Positions 45,924-54,719 of a stretch of 64,000 nt of DNA are shown in pieces. Numbering within the stretch: position 1 is the first letter of the stretch; each line of letters opens with the position of its first letter. Made by a program: the position numbers and the translations under genes. Under the pieces are notes generated by a model. That model was given only the letters and a program-made list of their open reading frames with translations, had not been told where the DNA came from and did no database searches. The stretch is taken from positions 28,058-92,057 of the forward strand of contig VXME01000003.1 of the NCBI GenBank assembly GCA_009861545.1, given 5' to 3'. This DNA comes from Acidobacteriota bacterium (GTDB lineage: Bacteria > Acidobacteriota > Vicinamibacteria > Vicinamibacterales > UBA8438).

Positions 45924-47555
45924 ATGCGTGCGATGCCAATCGGATGGGCCGCGTTGGCCGGCGTCGTCGTTGCCGTGTCGGGCGGTGGGCTGCCGGGGAC
46001 CGCGCATGCCGTGGCCGACGGTCCGCCGATTGTCGCCGCGGCCGAGGCCGGGGACGCGGGTGCGGTGCGTGACCTGCTGGCAGCCGGGGCGGACGTCGAC
46101 GCCGCGTCGGTCGACGGCGCGACGGCCCTGCACTGGGCCGTGCATCGGGATCTACCGGAGCTCGTGCAGTTGCTGGTCGATGCCGGCGCCGATCCGAGCG
46201 TGTCGAACCGCTACGGCGTGCAGCCCCTCGCGCTGGCCGCCACCAACGGGAGCGCCGTGGTTCTCGAGCGGTTGCTCGACGCCGGCGCCGACCCCAACGC
46301 GTCGATGCCGGGCGGGGAAACCGCGCTGATGACCGCGGCGCGGGCCGGACCGCCGGACGCCGTGCGCGTGCTGCTGCGCGCCGGTGCGGATCCGAACGCG
46401 CGGGACGACGTCGGCGGCCAGACCGCGGTGATGTGGGCGGCGGCGCGGAACAACGCGCCGGCGGTGCATGCCCTGGCGGAGCTGGGCGCCGACCTGCACG
46501 TCCGGACCACGGGGCCGCCGTCCCCGCCGAGCCTGAGCTACTTCCGGAGCCCGGAGCCCACCTCGTTCACCGCGCTCCTCTTCGCGGTCCGGGCCGGGGC
46601 CATCGACGCGGTGCGCGCCCTGCTCGACGCCGGGGCCGACATCGACGACACGCTGTCGGACGGGCGGAGCGCGCTGGTGGTGGCGGCGGCGAATGCGCAC
46701 TGGGAGCTCGCCGACTACCTGCTCGATCGCGGCGCCGACCCCAACCTGGCCGGCGCCGGCTGGAACGCGTTGCACCAGACGGTGCGCACCCGTCGGCCGA
46801 ACCCCAGCGGCGGGCTCGCCGGACCGATTCCGACGGGCCGCGTCGACAGCATCGACGTCGTCCGCAAGCTCATCGCCCGCGGCGTCGACGTCGACGCGCG
46901 CATGATGGCCAACGGCATGAAGGACGGCCAGCGCAGCCGCCTCAACCGGCTTGGCGCGACCGCGTTCTTCCTGGCCGCGAAGAACACCGATGTCGAGGCG
47001 ATGCGGGTGCTGATCGAGGCCGGCGCCGACCCGCGCATCCCGAGTGCCGACGGTACGACACCGCTGATGGTGGCGGCGGGCATCGCCATCTTCATTCCGG
47101 GCGAGGACGGCGGGTCGCTGCCCGGGCAGGAAGACGAGGTGTTCGAGGCGGTCCGGATGTGCGTCGAGCTCGGCGCCGACGTCGACGCCACGAACTTCCG
47201 CGGCGAGACCGCGCTGCACGGGGCGGCGTTTCGCGGCGTCAACCGCCTCGTCGACTACCTCGCGGAGCAGGGGGCGGCCCTCGATGCGCGGACCGTCGAG
47301 GGGTGGACGCCGCTCGCCGTCGCCAACGGGCTCAGCTACTCCGACTTCTTCAAGGCGCAGGCGCACACCGCCGATCGTCTGCGCGAGCTGATGGCGGCCC
47401 GCGGGCTGTCCACCGAGGGGCACGTCGTCGACCCCCTCGTCTGTCTCGACTGCTACCAGACGCGTCCCGACCAGGTGCGCGACGCCCGCGAGCGCGACCG
47501 GCGCATGGCGGCCGCGCTCGCGGCGGCCGTGGGGTACGACCGCAAGGACCCCTAG
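45924..47555 (+). CDS. Secreted ankyrin-repeat protein (second)
   Basis: The 543-aa protein has a signal peptide (residues 1-29, GTAHAV). About ten ankyrin repeats follow (DGATALHWAVHRDLPELVQL, GGETALMTAARAGPPDAV, GGQTAVMWAAARNNAPAV, FRGETALHGAAFRGVNRL). The C-terminal tail has DPLVCLDCYQTRPD, a CxxC pair. A Pro-rich insertion (TTGPPSPPSLSYFRSPEP) corresponds in place to the insertion in the ankyrin protein at 13573-15108. It follows DUF6351 by 124 nt and may be co-transcribed. Confidence 0.87.
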   Translation: MRAMPIGWAALAGVVVAVSGGGLPGTAHAVADGPPIVAAAEAGDAGAVRDLLAAGADVDAASVDGATALHWAVHRDLPELVQLLVDAGADPSVSNRYGVQPLALAATNGSAVVLERLLDAGADPNASMPGGETALMTAARAGPPDAVRVLLRAGADPNARDDVGGQTAVMWAAARNNAPAVHALAELGADLHVRTTGPPSPPSLSYFRSPEPTSFTALLFAVRAGAIDAVRALLDAGADIDDTLSDGRSALVVAAANAHWELADYLLDRGADPNLAGAGWNALHQTVRTRRPNPSGGLAGPIPTGRVDSIDVVRKLIARGVDVDARMMANGMKDGQRSRLNRLGATAFFLAAKNTDVEAMRVLIEAGADPRIPSADGTTPLMVAAGIAIFIPGEDGGSLPGQEDEVFEAVRMCVELGADVDATNFRGETALHGAAFRGVNRLVDYLAEQGAALDARTVEGWTPLAVANGLSYSDFFKAQAHTADRLRELMAARGLSTEGHVVDPLVCLDCYQTRPDQVRDARERDRRMAAALAAAVGYDRKDP

Positions 47556-47614
47556 ATGGCCGACCGTCGCGCCGGGACCCCGGAACAGCCGTCAGGCGGA
47601 GCGAAGGCATAGAG

Positions 47615-48247
47615 ATGCGCAAGGCAGGCATCGCGCTCGTGGCGCTGGCCGTGCTCGGCTGGCTGTTCTGGCGGACGGTGCAGAGCAGCCTGGCGGAGCC
47701 CTACGTCGTCGACGCCGGGATGGTTGCGGAGTGGACGCTCGCGTTGCGTGGGCCGATGCAGCCGGGCGCCGGCCTGCTCGTGCTGCAGCCGTCGGATCAG
47801 CTTCGCGCCGAGCTCTTCCAGCAGATCTTCAATCGCACCATGGAGTCGATGACCTCGCCGACCGTGGCGGCGATGCCGCTCGTGCTGCACGCCGAGTACC
47901 GCGACGCGCTCGGGAGCGTGCTCGCGCCGCCGGACGTGCTGCAGGTGGCCGAGGAGTCGGGCGTAGCGGCCGCCGCTCCGGCGCCGGTCTGCATCGGTGT
48001 CGTCCGGCGCGCAGGCGCCGGCACGACCCGGCAGCTCTACTACGCCATCTTCGACGCGCCCGAGGTCGGCCGTTTCCGTCAGGCGCTGGCGCGCCGCTAC
48101 GCGGAGGCCGGCGGCACCGCGGCGTTCGAACCGGACGGGTTTCCGCTCGTGGTGCCCATCGCCGCCTCCGACGCGGATTTCACGAGCTGGTGGCCGCTGG
48201 ACGTCAGCGCCGAGTCCGACTGCCTGGCTCCGCTGGTCACCGGGTAG
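47615..48247 (+). CDS. Hypothetical membrane-anchored protein
   Basis: The 210-aa protein begins with a membrane anchor or uncleaved signal (IALVALAVLGWLFW), followed by a soluble domain with no motif that I recognise. Notable features are an acidic C-terminus, a single pair of Cys in the second half (APVCIGVV and ESDCLAP) and the ending FTSWWPLDVSAES. It follows the ankyrin gene by 59 nt on the same strand. No function is proposed. Confidence 0.65.
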   Translation: MRKAGIALVALAVLGWLFWRTVQSSLAEPYVVDAGMVAEWTLALRGPMQPGAGLLVLQPSDQLRAELFQQIFNRTMESMTSPTVAAMPLVLHAEYRDALGSVLAPPDVLQVAEESGVAAAAPAPVCIGVVRRAGAGTTRQLYYAIFDAPEVGRFRQALARRYAEAGGTAAFEPDGFPLVVPIAASDADFTSWWPLDVSAESDCLAPLVTG

Positions 48248-48423
48248 CGGTGGACCACAGGGTCACGTCAGGAAAGCTCGCAGGACCGGCGGCGCCTCTA
48301 TCCTGATTCCATCCCGCCGGGCTCGCTACCCGGCTCACAGGTTCGACCGCAGCTTTTACAAGTTCATTACAACTTTGACGCCTCGTTGATGACATTTACA
48401 TCCGTCGGGGTCACCATCGGCGC

Positions 48424-49185
48424 ATGTACGTGAATCCGCGATGTGCGAGTGATGGAGGTCGGGCCGACGGGCCGGGAGATGAACGTGCTTCGGCATCCTG
48501 GCTCTCGCTTCTGCCGGCGCCGCAACTGTATCCGGCCGGGACCGTGCTCGTGCAGCAGGGCTGCGAGCCGTACGAGATCTTCTTCGTCGAGGACGGCCTG
48601 GCGAAGCTCGTGCGGATCGATGCGGGCGGCCGCGAGCAGATTCTGGGACTGCGGGGCGCGGGTTGGTTTCTGGGAGCGGCCTTCGTCCTGGTCCGGCGGT
48701 CGCATGCCGCGAGCGCGGTCGCGCTGACCTCGTGCACCGTGCGCCGGCTGTCGCAGGACGCCTTTCTGGCCCTGTTGGCGGAGCATCCGGATCTGTCCTG
48801 GCACGTCCACCGGATGCACAGCCGCGAGGTCCTCAGCCAGTTCCATCACATGTCGGATCTGGGCGCCAAGACCTCGCGCCAGCGCCTGGAACGGATTCTG
48901 CGGCGACTCGCGACGCTGTCGAGTCCCGACGGAAGCGGAGAGGAGGTGCGTCTGTTGCTGCCGCTGAAGCGCTGGGAGCTGGCCAGCCTCATCGCCGTCA
49001 CGCCGGAGCACCTCAGCCGATTGCTGAAGCGGCTGCGCGAGGACGGCGTCATTCGTGTCCAGCAGGGGTGGATCGTGATCCCGGAGGTGCAGCGGCTCGC
49101 CGCCGACGGCGCCCAGGAGTTCGGTGTCCTCACCACGGCGGTTGCCGCCGGCGCGCCGGACGCAACCGCCGCCCAGGTCTGCTGA
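48424..49185 (+). CDS. Crp/Fnr-family transcriptional regulator
   Basis: The 253-aa protein has a cyclic-nucleotide-binding-like domain at about 30-140 (VLVQQGCEPYEIFFVEDGLAKLV). A Crp helix-turn-helix follows at about 150-225 (LASLIAVTPEHLSRLLKRLREDGVI). The phosphate-binding-cassette arginine and serine of true cAMP binders are not clear, and the Fnr N-terminal Cys cluster is absent, so the signal is unknown. It is the first of a plus-strand series Crp - sensor kinase - regulator - lasso genes and is a candidate local regulator. There is no good ribosome site at 48424; a slightly later GTG is possible. Confidence 0.83.
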   Translation: MYVNPRCASDGGRADGPGDERASASWLSLLPAPQLYPAGTVLVQQGCEPYEIFFVEDGLAKLVRIDAGGREQILGLRGAGWFLGAAFVLVRRSHAASAVALTSCTVRRLSQDAFLALLAEHPDLSWHVHRMHSREVLSQFHHMSDLGAKTSRQRLERILRRLATLSSPDGSGEEVRLLLPLKRWELASLIAVTPEHLSRLLKRLREDGVIRVQQGWIVIPEVQRLAADGAQEFGVLTTAVAAGAPDATAAQVC

Positions 49186-49266
49186 CCGCCGGCCTGGTGT
49201 CTCGGATGCCGGCCGCGGGGAGAGGGGCCGGCCACCGGTGGTATCGTCGGCGCGGGAGAGATCGTC

Positions 49267-50940
49267 ATGCACAGATTCGGACTGTTTCGGGGGCGTTGGC
49301 GCCCGGATGTGGCTGTCGTGCTCGTGCCGCTGCTCGCCATCCTGGTGCTGCAGTACCTGTCGAGCCGGCGGCTGGCGGAGGTGGAGCTCATCGCCCACCA
49401 GACCACGATCGCGCGGTACCTGGACGCCGTGACGGCCGACGTGCGGCAGATGTACGAGGACGCGGCGCGCAAAATGCTGGACATCCCGGCCGACGTGCTG
49501 GCCGCGAAGCGGTTCGACGACATCGGTCGGCACTTCGACGCGGTCGACACGTCGGCGGCCAGATTGCTGTTCGCCGCGACGCTCGACGGCTGCCTGTGCC
49601 TGACGCGGTACTACGATCCGACCGCCGGCACGATGAGCATCGGCGCCGAGCCCGACGTCGAGGTGGTGGTGCTGCGCGCCAGCACGCTGCTGCGCCTGCG
49701 GCAGCAGCAGTGGCTCGATCTCGACGTGTCCGGGTTGGACGTCGACGAGGCGGATCCCGCCAATCGGGTCGTCTACCGTTTCGTCACCGGCGCCGGCGGG
49801 AACGCAATCGGCCTCGTCGGTTTCGTGCTGGACGCGGATCGGTTCGAGGGCGAGTACCTGCCGCGGGCAATCGAGGAAAGGCTGGATCTGCTCGCCGGCG
49901 GGGTGCCCGACAACCTGATAGTGCGCGTGTCCGACCCTGGCGGACGTGTCGTGACGGCCACCCACGACGGCGCCGGACAGGCCGACGTGCTGGCGGCGCG
50001 GTTCGACTTCGTGTTTCGGGACTGGGAGCTGTCCGCGCGCAGCCGTCACACGGCCGCCGCGCGGATTCTCGAGTCGAATGCGTTCTCGAGCTGGGCGCTG
50101 ACCGTGACGATGTCCGTCTCGGTGATCGTCGGCGTGCTGCTGACGTGGCGTGCGGCGGGCCGGGAGCGGCGTCTCTCCCGAATACGGAACGCGTTCGTGG
50201 CCAACGTGTCCCATGAGCTGCGCACGCCGCTGGCGTCGATAGCGGTGTTCGGCGAGTTCCTGCGCTGCGGGCGCGTCACGTCGCCGGAGAAGATCGTCGA
50301 GTACGGCGGCCACATCGAGCACGAGAGCAATCGCCTGCGCCACCTCATCGACAACGTTCTGGACTTCGCGCGCATCGAGTCCGCGGCGGTGGAGTACCGC
50401 CGGGAGGACGCGGCAATGGAGGACCCGGTCGGAGCCGCCGTCAGCGCGGTGGATGCGCGCCGCGAACGGGACGGCTTCACGATCCTGGTGACCTGCCCCG
50501 ATACCCTGCTGCCGGCGGTCCGCATCGACGAAGAAGCCATGACGCGGGTCTTCGTCAATCTGCTCGACAACGCGATGAAGTACTCGGGACGATCACGTCG
50601 GATCCGCGTGGATCTGACCTGTCGCGACGAGGGCGTCGCCGTGGCCGTGACCGATTTCGGCATGGGGGTCGCGCCCGAGGAGCAGGAGCGGATCTTCGAT
50701 CGGTTCTACCGGACCACCGCGCCGGCCGACGATGGTGTAGCCGGTACCGGCCTCGGGCTGGCGATCGTCCGGCAGGTCGTGCAGGCGCACGGCGGGCGGG
50801 TGGAGGTCGACAGCCGCCCGGGCCGCGGGGCGACCTTCACCGTGGTGATTCCGGCGGCCGGGGCGTCGGCGGTCCGCGACGACGTCGGCGTTTCGAGCGC
50901 GGAAGACGGCCCAGGGATGGAAGCCGGGGCACGGGCCTGA
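49267..50940 (+). CDS. Membrane sensor histidine kinase
   Basis: The 557-aa protein has TM1 at about 14-32, a periplasmic sensor of about 240 aa with no recognised family, and TM2 at about 277-297. HisKA follows with [10 protein letters not shown] (His316). The HATPase has [13 protein letters not shown] (N-box) and the G1/G2 motifs DFGMGV and GTGLGLAIV. It should phosphorylate the response regulator encoded 19 nt downstream. Position just upstream of the lasso precursor suggests it may control that locus. Confidence 0.9.
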   Translation: MHRFGLFRGRWRPDVAVVLVPLLAILVLQYLSSRRLAEVELIAHQTTIARYLDAVTADVRQMYEDAARKMLDIPADVLAAKRFDDIGRHFDAVDTSAARLLFAATLDGCLCLTRYYDPTAGTMSIGAEPDVEVVVLRASTLLRLRQQQWLDLDVSGLDVDEADPANRVVYRFVTGAGGNAIGLVGFVLDADRFEGEYLPRAIEERLDLLAGGVPDNLIVRVSDPGGRVVTATHDGAGQADVLAARFDFVFRDWELSARSRHTAAARILESNAFSSWALTVTMSVSVIVGVLLTWRAAGRERRLSRIRNAFVANVSHELRTPLASIAVFGEFLRCGRVTSPEKIVEYGGHIEHESNRLRHLIDNVLDFARIESAAVEYRREDAAMEDPVGAAVSAVDARRERDGFTILVTCPDTLLPAVRIDEEAMTRVFVNLLDNAMKYSGRSRRIRVDLTCRDEGVAVAVTDFGMGVAPEEQERIFDRFYRTTAPADDGVAGTGLGLAIVRQVVQAHGGRVEVDSRPGRGATFTVVIPAAGASAVRDDVGVSSAEDGPGMEAGARA

Positions 50941-50959
50941 ACGCACCGGACAGAGGGCC

Positions 50960-51643
50960 GTGAGCAGAATCCTGATTGTCGAGGACGATCGTTCCCTGGC
51001 GACTGCGCTGTCGGAGGGGTTGCAGTACGAGGGCCATGTGACGTTGCTGGCGCGCGACGGCGCCGCCGGTCTGCGTCTGGCGGGCCAGGGAGGAATCGAT
51101 CTCGTCATTCTCGACGTCATGCTGCCCGAAGTGAACGGCGTCGACGTCTGTCGGAGGTTGCGATCGCGCGGGAGCACGATTCCGATCGTCATGCTCACCT
51201 CGAAGAGCCAGGAGCTCGACAAGGTCGTCGGCCTGAAGGCGGGGGCGGACGACTACATCACGAAGCCGTTCAGCTTCATGGAGCTCCTCGCGCGCGTTGA
51301 GGCCGTCCTGCGCCGCTCGCGACGGTTCGCGGAGCAGGCCCATACCTACGCGTTCGGAGACGTGACGCTGAACTTCAGGACTCGCGAGGTCACCAAAGGG
51401 GAGCGGCTCCTGGCGTTGCAGCCGCGCGAGTTCCGGCTGCTCGAGTACTTCATCGAGCATCGCGGCGAGGTGGTGGGGCGGGATCAGCTCCTGGACTCGG
51501 TCTGGGGCCACGGCGCGGTCTCGCCGCTCACCCGTACCGTCGACATGCACATCGCCAAGCTGCGCCAGAAGATAGAAGACGACTCGTCGGATCCTCGCTG
51601 GATCGTCACCGTGCACCGCGTCGGCTACCGGTTCACCGGATAG
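50960..51643 (+). CDS. OmpR/PhoB-family response regulator
   Basis: The 227-aa protein has a receiver domain with phospho-acceptor in VILDVMLPE (Asp52), acidic pocket EDD, the Thr of MLTSKSQE and the Lys of ITKPFSFME. The winged helix Trans_reg_C follows ([36 protein letters not shown]). GTG start, immediately downstream of the kinase. The next gene, 247 nt further, is the lasso precursor, a natural target candidate. Confidence 0.92.
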   Translation: MSRILIVEDDRSLATALSEGLQYEGHVTLLARDGAAGLRLAGQGGIDLVILDVMLPEVNGVDVCRRLRSRGSTIPIVMLTSKSQELDKVVGLKAGADDYITKPFSFMELLARVEAVLRRSRRFAEQAHTYAFGDVTLNFRTREVTKGERLLALQPREFRLLEYFIEHRGEVVGRDQLLDSVWGHGAVSPLTRTVDMHIAKLRQKIEDDSSDPRWIVTVHRVGYRFTG

Positions 51644-51771
51644 CGCCCGCCAAACCCGCGGGGCTCCCTGTTCGGCCCCATCATCCCCACCGGCCGTTTT
51701 GTTCAGGGCCACGCAAGCAGGAGATCACCTGTGCTCGCGCGGCGTACGCGATGGCGTTGCGTCGACTGCCG

Positions 51772-51790
51772 TGACAATTGACGCATGTCA
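51772..51790. promoter_or_regulatory. Inverted repeat upstream of lasso precursor
   Basis: TGACA and TGTCA are separated by 9 nt that include a TTGACG -35-like hexamer (51778-51783). No convincing -10 is seen at the usual spacing. It lies about 100 nt before the precursor start and could be an operator for a dimeric regulator. Speculative. Confidence 0.25.
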
Positions 51791-51880
51791 TCGAACCGGC
51801 TGACCGGATGCAATGCCTTCTCCCGGCTGCGACCCCACAATACGTTCACATCCGGCGGCGCGGCCGCCATATCCAGAATG

Positions 51881-51890
51881 GGGAGGAAGA
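51881..51890 (+). promoter_or_regulatory. Ribosome binding site of lasso precursor
   Basis: GGGAGGAAGA directly precedes ATG 51891 and decides that start over an in-frame ATG at 51813, which would add 26 residues not seen in lasso leaders. Confidence 0.7.
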
Positions 51891-52034
51891 ATGACTGCAC
51901 CGCGTAACTGCCGCCGCAAGAAGGCGTACGTCACACCGCGAGTCGTCGACTTCGGGGCCATCGACGCCATGACCGGCGATTGCTTCGGGCTCTGCCTCGA
52001 CGGCATGAACGGCGGGTTGTTCTGGGGACCCTGA
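51891..52034 (+). CDS. Lasso peptide precursor (A protein)
   Basis: The 47-aa peptide has a leader with YVTPRVVDFG (Y13, P16, V18, G22), matching the YxxPxLxxxG recognition motif bound by B1/PqqD proteins, and a Thr at position 28 close to the cleavage site. The predicted core is GDCFGLCLDGMNGGLFWGP starting at Gly29 (ring Gly1 to Asp9), or DCFGLC... starting at Asp30 (ring residue 1 to Asp8). The usual Thr at -2 favours cleavage after Gly29, whereas the usual Gly1 favours cleavage after Thr28; I cannot settle this. Both core cysteines fall inside the ring. It is followed by B2, C and B1 genes. It matches no named lasso peptide that I can recall. Confidence 0.85.
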   Translation: MTAPRNCRRKKAYVTPRVVDFGAIDAMTGDCFGLCLDGMNGGLFWGP

Positions 52035-52054
52035 TTCCATTCCTCCGGACCCGG

Positions 52055-52092
52055 TCGTCGGGCGGACGGTCGACGCGCCGCCCGCCCGACGA
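52055..52092 (+). terminator. Intercistronic hairpin between lasso A and B2
   Basis: TCGTCGGG (52055-52062) pairs with CCCGACGA (52085-52092), and GGCGG/CCGCC can pair inside. It starts 20 nt after the precursor stop. Similar stem-loops between lasso A and processing genes are thought to attenuate read-through, so that more precursor than enzyme is made. Confidence 0.55.
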
Positions 52093-52121
52093 TTCGGCTC
52101 GAGCGTTGCGGGGAGCAGGCG

Positions 52122-52541
52122 ATGATGACGGCTTTCGACGGTTCGCGAACGGGTCTCTCGATGCAGGCGTTCCTGATCTTCGTGCTTCTGGACGTCGGAT
52201 TTCTCGTCCTCGGCTTTCCCCGGATGTACCGGTTCACGAGATGGTGGAGTGGAGCGGCGCGCGCGACGGTAGCGACGGCGCCCGAGCGTCACGTGGAACG
52301 GACCATGGCGGCCGTGCGAACCGCCACGCGCTACTACTGGCGGCGCCGGCTGGATTGCCTGCCCAGGGCCTTGACCATCTACGTGCTCCTGCGGCGCCGG
52401 GGCGTCCCCGCGACGCTGCATATCGGGGTGAAGCGCTATCCGTTCGGCGCCCACGCCTGGGTCGAATGCCTCGGCGACGTGCTGGACGAATCGCTCGACG
52501 ATTGGCGGCACGAGCCCTACGCGTCGATCATTTCGACCTGA
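52122..52541 (+). CDS. Lasso peptide B2 leader peptidase (transglutaminase-like)
   Basis: The 139-aa protein has the lasso B2 core: Cys79 in LDCLPRALTIYVLLRRRGVP, then LHIGVKRYPFGAHAWVE with His111, and a downstream Asp (likely Asp122). This is the Cys-His-Asp triad of the transglutaminase-like leader peptidase. A hydrophobic N-terminal stretch (QAFLIFVLLDVGFLVLGF) may associate with the membrane. Together with B1 it removes the leader from the precursor at 51891. It is a separate protein from B1, as in split-B systems. Confidence 0.9.
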   Translation: MMTAFDGSRTGLSMQAFLIFVLLDVGFLVLGFPRMYRFTRWWSGAARATVATAPERHVERTMAAVRTATRYYWRRRLDCLPRALTIYVLLRRRGVPATLHIGVKRYPFGAHAWVECLGDVLDESLDDWRHEPYASIIST

Positions 52542-52572
52542 ATCTGTCGGGCAGCGACAAGAGGACAAACGG

Positions 52573-54444
52573 ATGCAGGCTATCGGCGGCGTATGCCGTC
52601 TCGATGGGGGGCCGGTCGATCGCGCGATGGTCGGGCGGATGAACGACGCGGCGCAGCTCCTGCTGCCCTGTCGCCGGAGGTCGTGGACGCATGGCCCCAG
52701 CGGGCTCTGCTGCGCTTCGCCTCACCTCGGCGCAGCGGGTCCGGCGGCTGCGGAGCCTGCGGGCGACGCGTCGCGCCGGCGCACGCTCGTCTTCGACGGT
52801 CGATTGGACAACCGGGAGGAGCTGGCTGCCGAGCTCCGCCGGCACGGCGCCCGGCCGGGGTCGTCCGATGTCGAGTTGACGCTCGCGGCCTACGCCGCCT
52901 GGGGCGACGACTGCGCGTCGAAGTTGATCGGAGACTTCGCGTTCGCCCTCTGGGACGCCGCCCGGCGCCGCCTGCTGTGCGTCCGGGATCCGCTCGGGGT
53001 ACGACCGCTGTACATGAGGCTGCGGGACGACGTGGTGTGTTTCGCCACGCAGATCAGGCAGATTCTGGCCGCACGCCCGCACACGCCGGCGTTCGATCTG
53101 GAGTTCGTCGCGGACCGGCTCGCGCACGGCGTCGATCGGGCCGACGCCGCCTGCACGCCGTATCGGGGCGTGTCGCGGCTCAAGCCCGGCCACCGCCTGA
53201 TCGCGGAGGAGGGGCGCGTTCGGATCGAACGGTACTGGGAGTGGAGCACCGGGGAAGCCGCGGCCGATCGAGACCTCCGCGAGTATGTCGACCGGTTCCG
53301 GGAGACGTTCTCCAGCGCGGTTGCGAGTCGGATGCGCGGCGTGGGCAGGGTCTGGTCGGACCTCTCGGGCGGCCTCGATTCGTCGTCGATCGTGAGCGTC
53401 GCAGCCCGCCGGCGAGGCGGTCCCCGGTTGTCGGCCATCAGCGTCGTGTTCGACCGGTCGACGTTGAGCGACGAACGGCAGTGGGCCGCCGCCGTGGCGC
53501 GCACCCTGGGTGTCGACCGGCATTGCATCGACGGCGACGCGCAGCCGCCGTTCACGCGGCTCACCGAGGCCGTCCGGTACTGGGAGGAGCCCCATGCCGC
53601 CGCGGCGTTCTTTGGCGTGCACCGGCAGTACCAGCGGCTGATGGGCGGCGCCGGCGTACCGATCCTGCTCACCGGCATCGGCGCCGAAGCCGTCGTCATG
53701 AGCAAGCAGCAGTCGCCGGTGCATCTCGCGGACCTGGCGCGCCGCGGGCGACTGGCGGCGCTCTGGCGCGAGCTCGACCGCTGGCAGCGGGCGCTCGGGA
53801 TCCCCCTGGGCAACGTCGCGTCGCGGTACTGCCTGCGACCGCTGGGGAGCCGTCCCCTGGTCAGCCACGGCCGGTTGCCGGAGATACCCGACTGGATCGC
53901 GGGCCCCTTCGCGCGCCGGTGGAACCTGCAGGGGCGCGCCCGGAACGGGAGCATGCCGCCGGCGCGGCGGGGTGTGGCCGATCAGTGGCACGTCGAAAGG
54001 GTCGGCCGCATCAGCGGTTTCCTGTTGCGGGGCTGCCTGGAGAAGGCGTGCGACATACGGTACCCGTTCCTGCACCGGCCGCTCGTCGAGCTGGCGCTCG
54101 CGACGCCGTGGAGCCTGAAGGCCGTTCCGGGAGAAACGAAGGCGCTCCTGCGCCGCGCAATGGAGGGCGTGCTGCCGGAGGAGGTCAGACGGCGCACGCA
54201 GAACGCCTCGACCGGCCACGCGGCCTACACCGGCCTGCGCCGGGAGTGGCCGGTTCTCGAGCGCATCGTCGCGTCGTCGATGCTGGCCGAACTGGGCGCG
54301 GTCGATCGTGAACGGCTGCGCAACGCCCTGCACCTCGCCCGCCAGGGACACGCGTTCGATCTCGGCGGGCTGCTCTCGACGTTGACGCTGGATGCGTGGC
54401 TGCAGCACGCCGCCCGCAAGGGAGATTCCGCATGGCTGAGCTGA
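52573..54444 (+). CDS. Lasso peptide macrolactam synthetase (C protein, asparagine-synthase-like)
   Basis: The 623-aa protein has an N-terminal Ntn-glutaminase-like domain (about 1-200; DGRLDNREELAAEL, GDFAFALWDAARRRLLCVRD). It starts MQAIGGV, so the catalytic Cys2 of true glutaminases is absent, as in lasso cyclases. The C-terminal synthetase domain carries the ATP-pyrophosphatase loop SGGLDSSS (about 265-272). It should adenylate the Asp side chain of the core and close the ring onto the N-terminal amine. GAGGA precedes the ATG. The end overlaps B1 by 13 nt. Confidence 0.9.
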   Translation: MQAIGGVCRLDGGPVDRAMVGRMNDAAQLLLPCRRRSWTHGPSGLCCASPHLGAAGPAAAEPAGDASRRRTLVFDGRLDNREELAAELRRHGARPGSSDVELTLAAYAAWGDDCASKLIGDFAFALWDAARRRLLCVRDPLGVRPLYMRLRDDVVCFATQIRQILAARPHTPAFDLEFVADRLAHGVDRADAACTPYRGVSRLKPGHRLIAEEGRVRIERYWEWSTGEAAADRDLREYVDRFRETFSSAVASRMRGVGRVWSDLSGGLDSSSIVSVAARRRGGPRLSAISVVFDRSTLSDERQWAAAVARTLGVDRHCIDGDAQPPFTRLTEAVRYWEEPHAAAAFFGVHRQYQRLMGGAGVPILLTGIGAEAVVMSKQQSPVHLADLARRGRLAALWRELDRWQRALGIPLGNVASRYCLRPLGSRPLVSHGRLPEIPDWIAGPFARRWNLQGRARNGSMPPARRGVADQWHVERVGRISGFLLRGCLEKACDIRYPFLHRPLVELALATPWSLKAVPGETKALLRRAMEGVLPEEVRRRTQNASTGHAAYTGLRREWPVLERIVASSMLAELGAVDRERLRNALHLARQGHAFDLGGLLSTLTLDAWLQHAARKGDSAWLS

Positions 54445-54698
54445 GGATTGCCGACCATGCGCATTCCGTTCGCATGGACGATCAGGTCATCGTGGCCGAC
54501 ATGCGGTCGGGGCGCTACCTGGGACTCGACGACGTCGGCGCCAGGGTATGGGACCTGATCGGGGAGGGCGCTACGCGTGCGTGCATCGTGGAGCGGCTGT
54601 CCGCAGAGTACGACGTGGCCGCCGGGGTCCTCGAACGCGACGTGCAGCGACTTCTTCAGGACCTGCTGCGGCGGCGACTCGTCGAGTGCGCGAGTTGA
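54432..54698 (+). CDS. Lasso peptide B1 / PqqD-like RiPP recognition protein
   Basis: The 88-aa PqqD-fold protein shows the RRE pattern VIVADMRSGRYLGLDDVGARVWDLI then TRACIVERLSAEYD. It binds the leader's YxxP...G motif and hands it to B2 and C. It is translationally coupled to C by a 13-nt overlap. It is last in the cluster; the following gene is on the opposite strand, so the cluster ends here without an ABC exporter. Confidence 0.88.
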   Translation: MAELRIADHAHSVRMDDQVIVADMRSGRYLGLDDVGARVWDLIGEGATRACIVERLSAEYDVAAGVLERDVQRLLQDLLRRRLVECAS

Positions 54699-54719
54699 CG
54701 TGCCCGCTCGCCGCGCCGG

